From: Kamptonema formosum PCC 6407
GTDB lineage: Bacteria > Cyanobacteriota > Cyanobacteriia > Cyanobacteriales > Microcoleaceae
Direction: 5' to 3'
Length of the DNA stretch: 64,000 nucleotides
NCBI RefSeq assembly: GCF_000332155.1
Contig: NZ_KB235899.1
Span: 30,124-94,123, forward strand
Shown here: positions 43,966 through 53,400 of the stretch, piece after piece
Numbering within the stretch: the stretch's first letter is position 1
Layout: each line of letters begins with the position of its first letter
Position numbers and translations under genes: made by a program
Notes under the pieces: generated by a model
What the model saw: the letters and a program-made list of their open reading frames with translations, nothing else
Database searches by the model: none
Told to the model about the DNA's origin: nothing

Positions 43966-45816
43966 TTAACCATCTTCACCAGTCGTAGATTCCGGCGCAG
44001 GCTCCTCATAAGCTGGTTCTGGCGCAGGTTCTTCATAAGCTGGTTCCTCATAAGCTGGTTCTGGCGCAGGTTCCTCATAAGCAGGTTCCTCATAAGCAGG
44101 CTCCTCATAGGCAGGTTCCTCATAGGCAGGTTCCTCATAGGCAGGTTCCTCATAGACAGGTTCCTCATAAGCTGGTTCTGGCGCAGGCTCCTCATAAGCA
44201 GGCTCCGGCGCAGGTTCCTCATAAGCTGGTTCCGGTGCAGGCTCTTCATAAGCAGGTTCCGGTGCAGGCTCCTCATAAGCAGGTTCCGGTGCAGGCTCTT
44301 CATAAGCAGGTTCCGGCGGTGGCGCTTGCTCCACAGGTTCCGGCGGTGGCGCTTGCTCCACAGGTTCCGGTGGTGGCGCTTGCTCCACAGGTTCCGGTGG
44401 TGCTGGCGTATCAGGTGTAAAGTTGCTGGGTTCGGGAGGTACATCAACTATTTCGGAAAAAGGAGCCTGCCTCTGATTGTTAGCTTCAGCTTCGGCTTCT
44501 GCTGCTTGGCGACTGGCTTCTTCTTGCTGTTGCTGCAAGCGATCGCGATTTTCAGCGTCACGAGCGGAGCCTTCCATACCATGATTGGCCCTAACTCTTT
44601 GCCACCGTTCCTCGCCGCCTGTTGATGGAGCATAGCGTGCCTCCCGCGCGGCTTCAATAGCAGCTCGGTCTGCTTCTTCGTCACCGCTGGAGCCTAACAC
44701 TTCCACGTCAACGGCTCTACCTTTGGAATCTACCCTCACTCTCAAACGGGTATCGCCTATAGCTTCACCAAGGGAGTCCTTGCGTTCGTATTGGTATTCG
44801 CAGGAACCCTGACAAGCACCCCTACCTCGTCCTGAATTTGTACCTAAACCGTCTCTGTTTCCTTCTGAGTTATTGGTTTTGGTTCCAGTATTTGTTGACG
44901 CTTCAACAGTCGGGGCACTTTTGCTAGTGCCTGTACCTGTATCTGTACCTGTGTCTGTTGTGGTTGTTGTACCTGTGCCTGTACCTATACCTGTACCTGT
45001 ATCTGTACCTGTGTCTGTTGTGGTTGTCGTACCTGTGCCTGTACCTATACCTGTACCTGTTCCTGTATCTGTACCTTTTGTTTCTGTTGCCGTGCCTTTG
45101 GAGCTAGTTGAGGCTTTAGATAAGTCTCCCAACTTTTTCACATCCTGCGATGCAGTCGATGTAGTTGATGCCGAAGGAGCGATCGCTGCGGGTGTTGCTA
45201 CTGGTGATGGTTCTGGGGAGGCGACTACTGTTGTTTCCGGTGTTGTTTCCGGTGTTGCTTCTGGGGAGGCGACTACTGTTGGTTCCGGTGCTAGTTCTGG
45301 GGAAGCGACTACTGTTGGTTCCGGTGCTGGTTCGGGGGAGGCAACTACTGGTTCCGGTGCTGGTTCGGGGGAGGCGACTACTGGTTCTGGTGCTGGTTCG
45401 GGGGAGGCGACTACTGTTGGTTCCGGTGCTGGTTCGGGGGAGGCAACTACTGGTTCCGGTGCTGGTTCGGGGGAGGCGACTACTGGTTCCGGTGTTGGTT
45501 CGGGGGCAGTTGGCTCAGCAGTTTTAGAGCCAATAGGAGATTCTAGAACAGAGCCTTCAACTGGCTTGAACTCTTGCGGAGGAATATCTTTGGCAATTTT
45601 GGGATCGGGTTCTAGTTCGGCGTTAGTATCCTCAACTACAACAATCTCAATTGGCTCTTCTGCTAGTTCCAGCGATCGCTCCAAAAAACCGCTAGCGCCG
45701 ACAGCTAGCAATACAACGTGCAGCGCTGCTGAACCTGCGAGACTGTAGATCAGAAACTTCTTAAGAGCCTCCTGCTCTTTTTGTCGCTGCTCTGTACAAA
45801 TACTTGACAAGCTCAT
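43966..45816 (-). CDS. tonB: TonB-family protein with internal TonB C-terminal-like domain and long repeat tail
   Basis: 616 residues from the ATG at 45816 (GGAG upstream; the frame is open to 45972 but unlike protein). TM anchor at about 25-42 (FLIYSLAGSAALHVVLLAVG) carries the Ser-X3-His pattern by which TonB couples to ExbB/ExbD. Then come AP-EPVVASPEP repeats at about 110-200, a Thr/Gly tract at about 230-300, and a TonB/TolA-like C-terminal domain at about 345-415 (GDTRLRVRVDSKGRAVDVEVLGSSGDEEADRAAIEAAREARYAPS). Unusually about 200 further residues follow: a Gln/Glu/Ala coiled segment and EEPAYEEPAPEP repeats to the end. Energises the receptors in this region. Divergent from exbB. Confidence 0.88.
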   Translation of the reverse strand: MSLSSICTEQRQKEQEALKKFLIYSLAGSAALHVVLLAVGASGFLERSLELAEEPIEIVVVEDTNAELEPDPKIAKDIPPQEFKPVEGSVLESPIGSKTAEPTAPEPTPEPVVASPEPAPEPVVASPEPAPEPTVVASPEPAPEPVVASPEPAPEPVVASPEPAPEPTVVASPELAPEPTVVASPEATPETTPETTVVASPEPSPVATPAAIAPSASTTSTASQDVKKLGDLSKASTSSKGTATETKGTDTGTGTGIGTGTGTTTTTDTGTDTGTGIGTGTGTTTTTDTGTDTGTGTSKSAPTVEASTNTGTKTNNSEGNRDGLGTNSGRGRGACQGSCEYQYERKDSLGEAIGDTRLRVRVDSKGRAVDVEVLGSSGDEEADRAAIEAAREARYAPSTGGEERWQRVRANHGMEGSARDAENRDRLQQQQEEASRQAAEAEAEANNQRQAPFSEIVDVPPEPSNFTPDTPAPPEPVEQAPPPEPVEQAPPPEPVEQAPPPEPAYEEPAPEPAYEEPAPEPAYEEPAPEPAYEEPAPEPAYEEPAPEPAYEEPVYEEPAYEEPAYEEPAYEEPAYEEPAYEEPAPEPAYEEPAYEEPAPEPAYEEPAPESTTGEDG

Positions 45817-46235
45817 ATTCTCCAAACCCTCGCAAACGGGACATTGCCTTATGGCTACCAACTTAAAGATTTCAGCCCCAAATGACTTTATCTTTAATAA
45901 GCCGAACTTAAACACAAATTTGTTGCTTTTGATATTCTCATATCTGCTGTGATTATTGCAAGTTAATTGCAAAACAATATGACTTTAATTTATTATTCGT
46001 TACACAACTTAATGAAACTTAAGATAAATTAAAGCTTGTAAGGGCTTTTCTCGACCCGATCGCCCTTCAAAGCTGCTTAAATACGAGGTTTTCCGCTTAT
46101 AGCTCACAGTTAGCGTTTGCGATAGCTCGGCGAGCGCTTAAATATTAAGTTTTATTAAATTCAAAATTGTTGCAAATTAATATCAGATACTCTTAGAAGT
46201 ATTGACAAAATTCTCAAAAATTTTAAGCGACTGTA
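45817..46235. promoter_or_regulatory. Divergent tonB / exbB regulatory region
   Basis: An AT-rich 419-base region. TTGCAAGTTA (45956-45965) and TTGCAAATTA (46170-46179) resemble the word upstream of receptor A (35408-35417). They could be Fur-type or other iron-response sites, but no classical 19-bp Fur box is evident. Confidence 0.35.
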
Positions 46236-46889
46236 ATGGCAATAGATAGATTATTTACAGCCGGCGGCGCGGTCATGTGGCCGTTGCTGGGATTTTCGGT
46301 AGTGGGAACGGCACTGATCGTAGAGCGGGTGAGATTTTGGTATCGAGTGATGAAACGGCAGGCTCCCGTCATTAAACAAGCACTCAGGTTCTACCAGTTG
46401 GAAAATTTAGTGGGTACGATCGAACTGCTCAAACAAAATGCCGACTTACCGCTACCCAGGATTTTTCTGGCCGCATTGGAACTCGAAGACCCAAATCCAG
46501 AAGAATTTCGCTTAGCGCTAGAAAGTGAAGCCCAAGCTGAGATCCCAAATTTGAAGCGATTCAACAACTTTTTCGACACTATTATCAGCCTTTCACCTCT
46601 GTTTGGGCTTCTCGGCACCGTCTTGGGTTTGATTACCTCCTTTGCCTCTCTGAAAGTGGGGGATGTGGGAGGTAGTAAAACGGCAGGTGTTACTTCTGGG
46701 ATTAGTGAAGCTTTGGTTTCTACTGCATCGGGATTAGTAGTGGCTATTTTCATAATGATGTTCGCCAATACATTTAGAGGATTTTACCTCCGCCAAATTG
46801 CGCTAATTCAGGAATACTGCGGTCAGCTAGAATTGCTTTACCGCCATCGCTACGAACGAAAAGAGAGGTCTTATGCGTCTACAAGATGA
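46236..46889 (+). CDS. exbB: ExbB / MotA-TolQ family proton channel subunit
   Basis: A 217-residue inner-membrane protein with three TM segments (VMWPLLGFSVVGTALIVERV; FFDTIISLSPLFGLLGTVLGLITSFASL; GISEALVSTASGLVVAIFIMMFANTF). The family-typical second and third helices contain SPLFGLLGTVLG and EALVSTASGLVVAI. Couples proton flow to TonB. Overlaps exbD by 17 bases. Confidence 0.93.
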   Translation: MAIDRLFTAGGAVMWPLLGFSVVGTALIVERVRFWYRVMKRQAPVIKQALRFYQLENLVGTIELLKQNADLPLPRIFLAALELEDPNPEEFRLALESEAQAEIPNLKRFNNFFDTIISLSPLFGLLGTVLGLITSFASLKVGDVGGSKTAGVTSGISEALVSTASGLVVAIFIMMFANTFRGFYLRQIALIQEYCGQLELLYRHRYERKERSYASTR

Positions 46890-47271
46890 ACCGGATTTAC
46901 CAGCACAAATAAATATTGTGCCGATGATCGATGTGATTTTTGCGATTTTGACGTTTTTCATCATGTCAACTTTGTACTTAACTCGTTCTGAAGGGTTGCC
47001 AGTGAACTTGCCAAAAGCAGGAACAGCACAAAGTGGACAGCCAGCAAAAGCGACGGTAACGATTGATTTGCAGGGGAAGTTGTGGCTGAACCGCCAGCCA
47101 GTTCAGTTGGAGAACCTTGCAGGCGCAGTTGGTCAGCAAGTCAAGCCTGGTGAAGATTTGTTAGTGGTGTTAAATGCGGATAAAGGTGTTTATCACGGTA
47201 GAGTGATTGAGGTGATGGATCGAGTGCGTCAGGTGAAGGGGGCAAAGTTGGCGATCGCTACACAAAAATAG
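46873..47271 (+). CDS. exbD: ExbD / TolR family biopolymer transport protein
   Basis: 132 residues with one N-terminal TM segment containing the essential Asp (INIVPMIDVIFAILTFF). A periplasmic domain follows (GLPVNLPKAGTAQSG, ATVTIDLQGKLWLNRQPV, LLVVLNADKGVYHGRVIEVMDRVRQVKGAKLAIAT). The last 18 codons recur as an isolated fragment at 31071-31136. Works with ExbB and TonB. A terminator hairpin follows. Confidence 0.93.
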   Translation: MRLQDEPDLPAQINIVPMIDVIFAILTFFIMSTLYLTRSEGLPVNLPKAGTAQSGQPAKATVTIDLQGKLWLNRQPVQLENLAGAVGQQVKPGEDLLVVLNADKGVYHGRVIEVMDRVRQVKGAKLAIATQK

Positions 47272-47315
47272 TAATCCCATCAACGTAGAAATATCAATCA
47301 GCATTCAATATACAA

Positions 47316-47363
47316 AACCGCCAGACGCTTATATCTCTAGGCGGTTGGCGGTTAAGATTTTTT
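47316..47363 (+). terminator. Terminator-like hairpin after exbBD
   Basis: AACCGCCA (47316-47323) pairs with TGGCGGTT (47346-47353) across a 22-base loop, followed by AAGATTTTTT. Confidence 0.55.
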
Positions 47364-47547
47364 ATGGTAGACTTACTCAGGCACAAAACACACTCCTAAA
47401 TTTGGTAACAGCAAGTAGAATCGCCGTTGAGCCTGAGATGGTAAAAGCTCAGAACATCATATAGAGTTCTAGGGGTAAAGACCCAACCCAGACCAACCGC
47501 AGAACAGTGGAAATCTTGAGTTATCGAGCAAGGCAGTTGCAATTCCA

Positions 47548-47775
47548 TTAAAACTCATCAGCAGGATAGCTGTAAACGTTAGGAGCGATAAAGTCTCTGC
47601 GACCGCTGCCTCTTTCAGGAGCACGCTCGCCCTTTTGTTGGGTTTGTGCTGAAAGCATATGTAGGGCAGCGCTGGATTGAAATTCTTCAATTGACTGGTA
47701 TTCGATCGCTTGAACATTAGCGCCGAAGCTGATACCGAACAGGGCGAAGAAAATAATGGCTGTGTAGGTTTTCAT
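47548..47775 (-). CDS. patX: PatX-like secreted peptide with RGSGR HetR-inhibitor motif
   Basis: A 75-residue protein. Residues 1-23 form a signal peptide (KTYTAIIFFALFGISFGANVQA, with an AxxA/VQA-type cleavage site). Mature residues 24-54 are hydrophilic. Residues 55-59 are RGSGR in the context APERGSGRRDFI, coded by 47613-47599. RGSGR is the active pentapeptide of PatS and HetN that binds the HetR hood and blocks differentiation. Signal peptide, RGSGR near the C-terminus and small size define PatX, the ancestral HetR-linked peptide of filamentous cyanobacteria. Sixteen residues follow the motif, so processing on both sides would be needed. hetR is 17 kb away on the same strand. Monocistronic. 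Confidence 0.82.
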   Translation of the reverse strand: MKTYTAIIFFALFGISFGANVQAIEYQSIEEFQSSAALHMLSAQTQQKGERAPERGSGRRDFIAPNVYSYPADEF

Positions 47776-47860
47776 GAGTAGTGTCCGTCTCTGTGTCCAA
47801 TACCTGATACGGACAATCCCCTAACCAATCCGGACACTATTTTTCTAAATTCTTAAGCTC

Positions 47861-47889
47861 AAACAAAAATCCCGCTCCAAGGAGCGGGA
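47861..47889 (-). terminator. Minus-strand terminator upstream of patX
   Basis: A 9-bp perfect GC-rich stem (TCCCGCTCC / GGAGCGGGA) with a two-base loop is followed on the minus strand by TTTTTGTTT. No annotated minus-strand gene ends here, so it may close a short RNA starting near 47960-48000 or attenuate transcription entering patX. Confidence 0.6.
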
Positions 47890-48136
47890 AAGCCATCAGG
47901 GTGCATCTACTGTATTAATCTAGCACGGTAGGGGGTGTAACCCCTCGCTGTCTTCACAAAAGTTTACATAAGCTCTAAATCTGGTTATTTGGGTGAGATT
48001 GATTGACAAAAATATCTTAATATGTATTATCAGAGTAAGAGCGAGTGTGAGGCGATCGCCAACATCTTTGCCAAAGGGTCTGACAAGGAAGTTGTTCTGG
48101 TTTTTCACCAAACAGATATTGAATTTGATATTGAAT
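47890..48136. other. Intergenic region upstream of patX, possible small RNA
   Basis: On the minus strand it contains a GAGGGGTTACACCCCCT hairpin near 47929-47945 before the terminator at 47861-47889. No protein-coding frame is convincing in this stretch. Confidence 0.35.
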
Positions 48137-48325
48137 ATGACTAATTCTCGTAAGCTTCGGGCTCCATTATTTACCCGCATTTTCGGTATTATACTAGGTA
48201 TTACCGTTATCATCTGGTTACTTAGAGGTTTTGGCATACTAACATTCATTCCTGGCGGTATTTTATGGCTGCTACTTTTACTTTCTATTGGAACGGGAAT
48301 TCTCAGCACTCTCCAGAGAAGATAA
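48137..48325 (+). CDS. Small two-TM protein
   Basis: 62 residues from the ATG at 48137; an upstream start at 47993 would add a basic stretch unlikely to be real. The sequence is a basic N-terminus (TNSRKLRAPLFTR), then two hydrophobic helices (IFGIILGITVIIWLLRGFGIL and GGILWLLLLLSIGTGIL) with a Pro-Gly turn between, and a short basic end. No family recognised. Convergent with the YihY gene. Confidence 0.55.
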   Translation: MTNSRKLRAPLFTRIFGIILGITVIIWLLRGFGILTFIPGGILWLLLLLSIGTGILSTLQRR

Positions 48326-48335
48326 TTGGGCCTAG

Positions 48336-48385
48336 CTAGAAAGAAGTATTTTCGTCAAAAAAACCGGTTTCTTTGGTTGGGTGCG
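48336..48385. repeat. AGAAACCGG-type dispersed repeat
   Basis: Contains AAACCGGTTTCTTTGG and, reversed, GACGAAAATACTTC. The same parts are found in inverted order inside the element at 25191-25311 (about 25214-25247). Confidence 0.65.
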
Positions 48386-48423
48386 CGAGTCCTCAAGAAA
48401 AAAATTTTCTGATTAATTAGCAA

Positions 48424-49446
48424 TTACCCCTTCCTTTTCATCGCCTTGCCGACAGTCACATTTAACTGAGCACCTAAAAGCATTACCAAAGAGCTGAAAT
48501 TAAGCCATAATAGCAAAATAATAAAAGTTCCAATAGTGCCGTAAGTCCAGTTATAATTACCAAAATGAGAAACATAAAACCGCAACAAACCAGAGATTCC
48601 CGCCCAACAAATAGCGGCGAGAATTGCTCCGGGTAAAATCGGCGTTCCTCGGCGGTGACGACTGGGCCCGTAGCGATAGATAAAGGCGAAGGCAAATGAT
48701 ACAATCCCTAAAGTAATTGGCCAGCGCCACAACTTCCAAACAGCTAACAACTTTGACTCTAGCGGACAAGATTGGAGGGGTAGTAATTGGCAATTAGAGA
48801 TATCTTGGAACGGGCAATTTGATACGGTTTCTAGAAAGCAACTTTGACGAGCTACAATTTGCACAATTAGATCGCTGATAAATACAACTCCGCAAGCTAA
48901 AATCAATAGCATAATTGTCCCGATACTCAATCCTATAGAAACAAGTTTGGCTTTCCAAAAAGGTCGAATTCGATCGGCAGGAATTTGATGGATTTGATCG
49001 AGTGCAGCCATCGCTGCACTTAAAACTCCAGAAAATGCCCAAAGTGTCCCAATAAAACTGACAGAAAATATCTCTTGGTTGCGAGTTTGGAGGATTTCTT
49101 GGATTAAACTACGAATTAAAGTGCGAACTTCATTCGGGACTATCTCCCCTAACAGCCGCGCCATTTGATAAAGTGTAGACTGTAAGGATTCAAATAAAGC
49201 AATTGCTGCGATCGCAGCTAAAAGTGCAGGGAATAGGGCTAACATGGCATTGTAGGCCATTTCAGCGGACAATCCCAGCAAGCGCTGCTTTCCAGCGCGA
49301 TCGCCAACTTCCTTGAGAGTTGTCCAGTTTAGGTGGCCAAAGAAATTGAAAAAACGACGCGAACGCCTAATTATGTATCTCAGGAGTCTCCAAAGCCCCT
49401 GAAACATAGCTAAAATAAGGTGGCGCAAATTACGAAAAATGTTCAT
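48424..49446 (-). CDS. YihY/BrkB family inner-membrane protein
   Basis: A 340-residue protein with about six TM segments. The family signature is clear: LSAEMAYNAMLALFPALLAAIAAIALF near the N-terminus, ILACGVVFISDLIV, WPITLGIVSFAFAFIYRYGPSRHRRGTPILPGAILAAICW, and YNWTYGTIGTFIILLLWLNFSSLVMLLGAQLN at the end. Once annotated as ribonuclease BN, now regarded as a membrane protein or transporter of unknown substrate. A Cys-containing hydrophilic loop (SCFLETVSNCPFQDISNCQLLPLQSCPLE) is longer than usual. Monocistronic. Confidence 0.9.
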   Translation of the reverse strand: MNIFRNLRHLILAMFQGLWRLLRYIIRRSRRFFNFFGHLNWTTLKEVGDRAGKQRLLGLSAEMAYNAMLALFPALLAAIAAIALFESLQSTLYQMARLLGEIVPNEVRTLIRSLIQEILQTRNQEIFSVSFIGTLWAFSGVLSAAMAALDQIHQIPADRIRPFWKAKLVSIGLSIGTIMLLILACGVVFISDLIVQIVARQSCFLETVSNCPFQDISNCQLLPLQSCPLESKLLAVWKLWRWPITLGIVSFAFAFIYRYGPSRHRRGTPILPGAILAAICWAGISGLLRFYVSHFGNYNWTYGTIGTFIILLLWLNFSSLVMLLGAQLNVTVGKAMKRKG

Positions 49447-49601
49447 TATGGCTGATGGCTGATGGCAGGATAACTAGCAACTGGCAGGATGTGCAATTTT
49501 ATTTTCTCCTTTTTTAATGGGGGTGGTAAGTTCTAATGATTATAAAGTAACCGCTTTGCTCCTCCCTAGCTATGCTAAAAAAGGGGAAAGAACAGTAAGT
49601 T

Positions 49602-49692
49602 GCAATTAGCAATTAGCAATTAGCAATTAGCAATTAGCAATTAGCAATTAGCAATTAGCAATTAGCAATTAGCAATTAGCAATTAGCAATTA
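49602..49692. repeat. Heptamer tandem repeat (GCAATTA)n
   Basis: About 13 perfect copies of a 7-base unit, a short tandem repeat class widespread in cyanobacteria. It ends 16 bases before the coiled-coil gene, so the copy number may vary the promoter or leader length. Confidence 0.95.
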
Positions 49693-49708
49693 ATAATTAA
49701 AACTCGAT

Positions 49709-50284
49709 ATGACTCAGGATATCAGGCAGTGGTTAAATGAAATTAAGGCTCTGCAACAGCAGTTAACAGAAGTTGTGCGCGATCGCGAAGCAGCCTTAGA
49801 GAGTGCGGCCCAATGGCGACAACTCTACAACACAGAAGCACAGCAGCGACGGGCGGAAGCTAAGCTAAATCAGCAAACGATTGCAGCTTTGCAAGCACAA
49901 ATTCAGAAACTTCAGAGTTTCTCTTCAAGCATAGCGGATGAAAATAAGGCTGTAACTGCACTCAATCAAGAGGTTGAACAACTACAAACCCTGGAAGAAG
50001 TGAAAGCAAAACTTATAGAAGTGCTACTGGAACGCGATCGCGCCCGCGAAGAAATTAATAACTTAGCATCCACCCTCAAAGCAGAACAACTTCACCATGC
50101 TGAAACTCGTAAAAGTTTAACCTCCGCCCTGGGAGATGCTGTTGACTTACTCGCCAAGGGGCAAAATGCCCGTCAGGTAGAAGTCGATTTCGTCTCCGAT
50201 CCAAACGATCCAAATTACTCTGCTTCCAGCGAACTTCCAGCTTCTAAAAACCCTTTAATTCAACTACCACATCTAAAATCTTAG
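49709..50284 (+). CDS. Coiled-coil protein of unknown function
   Basis: 191 residues, cytosolic. Residues about 5-145 are predicted to be continuous coiled coil (IRQWLNEIKALQQQLTEVVRDREAALESAAQWRQLY ... EVKAKLIEVLLERDRAREEINNLASTLKAEQ). The short C-terminal tail is FVSDPNDPNYSASSELPASKNPLIQLPHL. Such proteins are common in filamentous cyanobacteria and may be structural, but no function can be assigned. A heptamer repeat lies directly upstream. Confidence 0.7.
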   Translation: MTQDIRQWLNEIKALQQQLTEVVRDREAALESAAQWRQLYNTEAQQRRAEAKLNQQTIAALQAQIQKLQSFSSSIADENKAVTALNQEVEQLQTLEEVKAKLIEVLLERDRAREEINNLASTLKAEQLHHAETRKSLTSALGDAVDLLAKGQNARQVEVDFVSDPNDPNYSASSELPASKNPLIQLPHLKS

Positions 50285-50400
50285 GGAATTTTGAGTGGCG
50301 AGTTTTGAATTTATAGTAAGCCAGGAGTAGATTCAGATCGCTACGAGCAAATAGAAAGCGATCGCATAAATTATAGGCGCGATCCACTTCTATTTGCTAC

Positions 50401-53400
50401 CTAAATTAGCAGAAAACTAGCCGAGGCGATCGCACTTTTAGTGACACCAATAGTAACAGCCAACTGCTCTCCAGTCAAGAGATTTTTGATGATTGTTCCT
50501 CGCTCATTTTCCGTGAAATCTAACTGGCTGAAACTCAAACCACCAGTTAATCCAATCGAGTCTTGACCAATAGTAAAATCACCAATAGTATCAAATCCAT
50601 AACCCGCTTTTAATACAAAGATATCGTTACCGCTACCGCCAATTAAACTATCACTTCCTAAGTCTCCATAAAGAATGTCATCACTTTTTCCACCCGTGAT
50701 AGTATCATTGTCTTTACCGCCGTAAATAGTATCATTGCCTGCACAACCAGCTAAGACATCTGATTGTTCGTTACCACTGATTAGATCGTTACCTTCACCG
50801 CCACAGATGGTATCATTTTCCTGATTTCCCAATAGGTAGTCATTACCTTCACTGCCAAATATTGTGTCCTTACCTTTGCCTCCATATAAAACATCATTAT
50901 CCTTGCCACCGTCGATAAAATCATCATTTCTATTACCAAAAATGGTGTCATTATCTTCTAGGCCATTTAGTAAGTCATTACTTTTCCCTCCGAAGATTAA
51001 ATCAGCGCCATAATCGCCAAGAATAATATCATTATTTTCATCTCCTAACAGGATGTCATCACCTTTGCCACCATTAATAAAGTCATTGCCATAATTACCG
51101 TTAAGGATGTCTATACTGTCGCCACCATATAGATTATCATCCCCTGATTTAGCATCGAATATATTGCCAGAATTGCTGCCTAAAAACTCATCATTTTTTA
51201 TCGTACCTATTTGAAGGTTATATATACCAAATATACGGTTTTCAACTGAGTTTGGTTGGTTTAAGTCGGGATAAGAAATTGTCTCGCAGATGCAATCATC
51301 ATTGGGGATGTTGTTAGTTATTGGAATTGGTGTTGGAGTTACTGATGGCGTTGGAATTGGTGTTGAAGTTGGAGTTACTGATGGCGTTGGAATTGGTGTT
51401 GGTGTTACCGATGGCGTTAGTGTTGGTGTCGGTGTTGGTGTTAACGATGGCGTTGGTATTGGTGTCGGTGTTGGTGTTACCGATGGCGTTGGTATTGGTG
51501 TCGGTGTCGGTGTTGGTGTTACCGATGGCGTTGGAATTGGCGTTGGAATTGGCGTTGGTGTTACCGATGGCGTTGGAATTGGCGTTGGAATTGGCGTTGG
51601 TGTTACCGATGGCGTTGGAATTGGCGTTGGAATTGGCGTTGGAATTGGTGTCGGTGTTGGAATTGGCGTTGGAATTGGAATTGGTGTTGGCGTTGGTGTT
51701 GCGATATCATTATCAGTAATATTGCTAGTAATCGGGTTAATACTAATAGCATCATAGTTGACATCGCTACTACTTGCTGCGTAATTAATTGTGCTAGTAT
51801 GATTGCCTTCAACTAGGTTATCATTTACGGCTGTGATTGTGACTGTTTGCGGTACATTCCAGTTAGCTGAAGTGAAAGTTAACGTACTGGCACTACTGGT
51901 ACTTTGACTATCTGGGTTAATAGCAATTGCGACATCAGATGTGGGTTGGCTGTTTAATACGACTGTGTAACTATCGGTGGTGCTTCCTTCTGAAATATTT
52001 GTGCTACCTGCCGATTGAGTGATGTTGACACTGGCAGTATCGTTATCAGTAATATTGGCTGTTACTGGGGTAATGACAATCGTATCGTAGTTAGTATCTG
52101 TGCTAGTTGCTGTGTAACTAATTGTGCTAGTATGATTGCCTTCAACGAGGTTATCATCTACGGCTGTGATTGTGACTGTTTGCGGTACATTCCAGTTAGC
52201 TGAAGTGAAGGTGAGGCTAGTTGCACTGCTTGTACTTTGACTGTCAGGATTGATAGCAATTGTGACATTGGCTGTGGGTTGGCTGTTTAATACGACTGTG
52301 TAACTATCGGTGGTGCTTCCTTCTGAAATATCTGTGCTACCTGCCGATTGAGTGATGTTGACACTGGCAGTATCGTTATCAGTAATATTGGCTGTTACTG
52401 GGGTAATGACAATCGTATCGTAGTTAGTATCAGTGCTAGTTGCTGTGTAACTAATTGTGCTAGTATGATTGCCTTCAACTAGGTTATCATCTACGGCTGT
52501 GACTGTGACTGTCTGTGGTACATTCCAGTTAGCTGAAGTGAAGGTGAGACTGCTAGAACTACTGGTACTTTGACTATCCGGGTTGATAGCAATTGTGACA
52601 TCACTGGTGGGTTGGCTGTTTAATACGACTGTGTAACTATCGGTGGTGCTTCCTTCTGAAATATCTGTGCTACCTGCCGATTGAGTGATGTTGACACTGG
52701 CAGTATCGTTATCAGTAATATTGGCTGTTACTGGGGTAATGACAATCGTATCGTAGTTAGTATCTGTGCTAGTTGCTGTGTAACTAATTGTGCTAGTATG
52801 ATTGCCTTCAACTAGGTTATCATCTACGGCTGTGATTGTGACTGTTTGCGGTACATTCCAGTTAGCTGAAGTGAAGGTGAGGCTAGTTGCACTGCTTGTA
52901 CTTTGACTGTCAGGATTGATAGCAATTGTGACATCGGATGTGGGTTGACTGTTTAATACTACTGTGTAACTATCGGTGGTGCTTCCTTCTGAAATATTTG
53001 TGCTACCTGCCGATTGAGTGATGTTGACATTGGCAGTATCGTTATCAGTAATATTGGCAGTAATTGGGGTAATGGCAATCGCATTATAATTAGTATCAGT
53101 GCTAGTTGCTGTGTAACTAATTGTGCTAGTATGATTGCCTTCAACTAGGTTATCATCTACGGCTGTGACTGTGACTGTCTGTGGTACATTCCAGTTAGCT
53201 GAAGTGAAGGTGAGACTGCTAGAACTACTGGTACTTTGACTATCCGGGTTGATAGCAATTGTGACATTGGCTGTGGGTTGGCTGTTTAATACGACTGTGT
53301 AACTATCTGTGGTACTTCCTTCTGAAATATCTGTGTTACCTGCCGATTGAGTGATGTTGACATTGGCAGTATCGTTATCAGTAATATTGGCAGTAATTGG

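Noticed and set aside
44873-45748. Long plus-strand Val/Gly/Ser-rich frame opposite tonB
   Set aside because: Shadow of the Pro/Glu/Ala and Thr/Gly repeat codons of tonB.
47469-47717. Minus-strand 82-codon frame overlapping the patX-like gene
   Set aside because: The alternative frame at 47548-47775 has a signal peptide and the RGSGR motif; this one has neither.
49602-49692. Possible CRISPR-like array
   Set aside because: Pure 7-base tandem repeat without spacers; no cas genes in the window.
51290-51757. Plus-strand frame of [10 protein letters not shown] repeats, and the similar one at 57824-58375
   Set aside because: Antisense reading of the Pro/Thr linker repeats of the RTX proteins.
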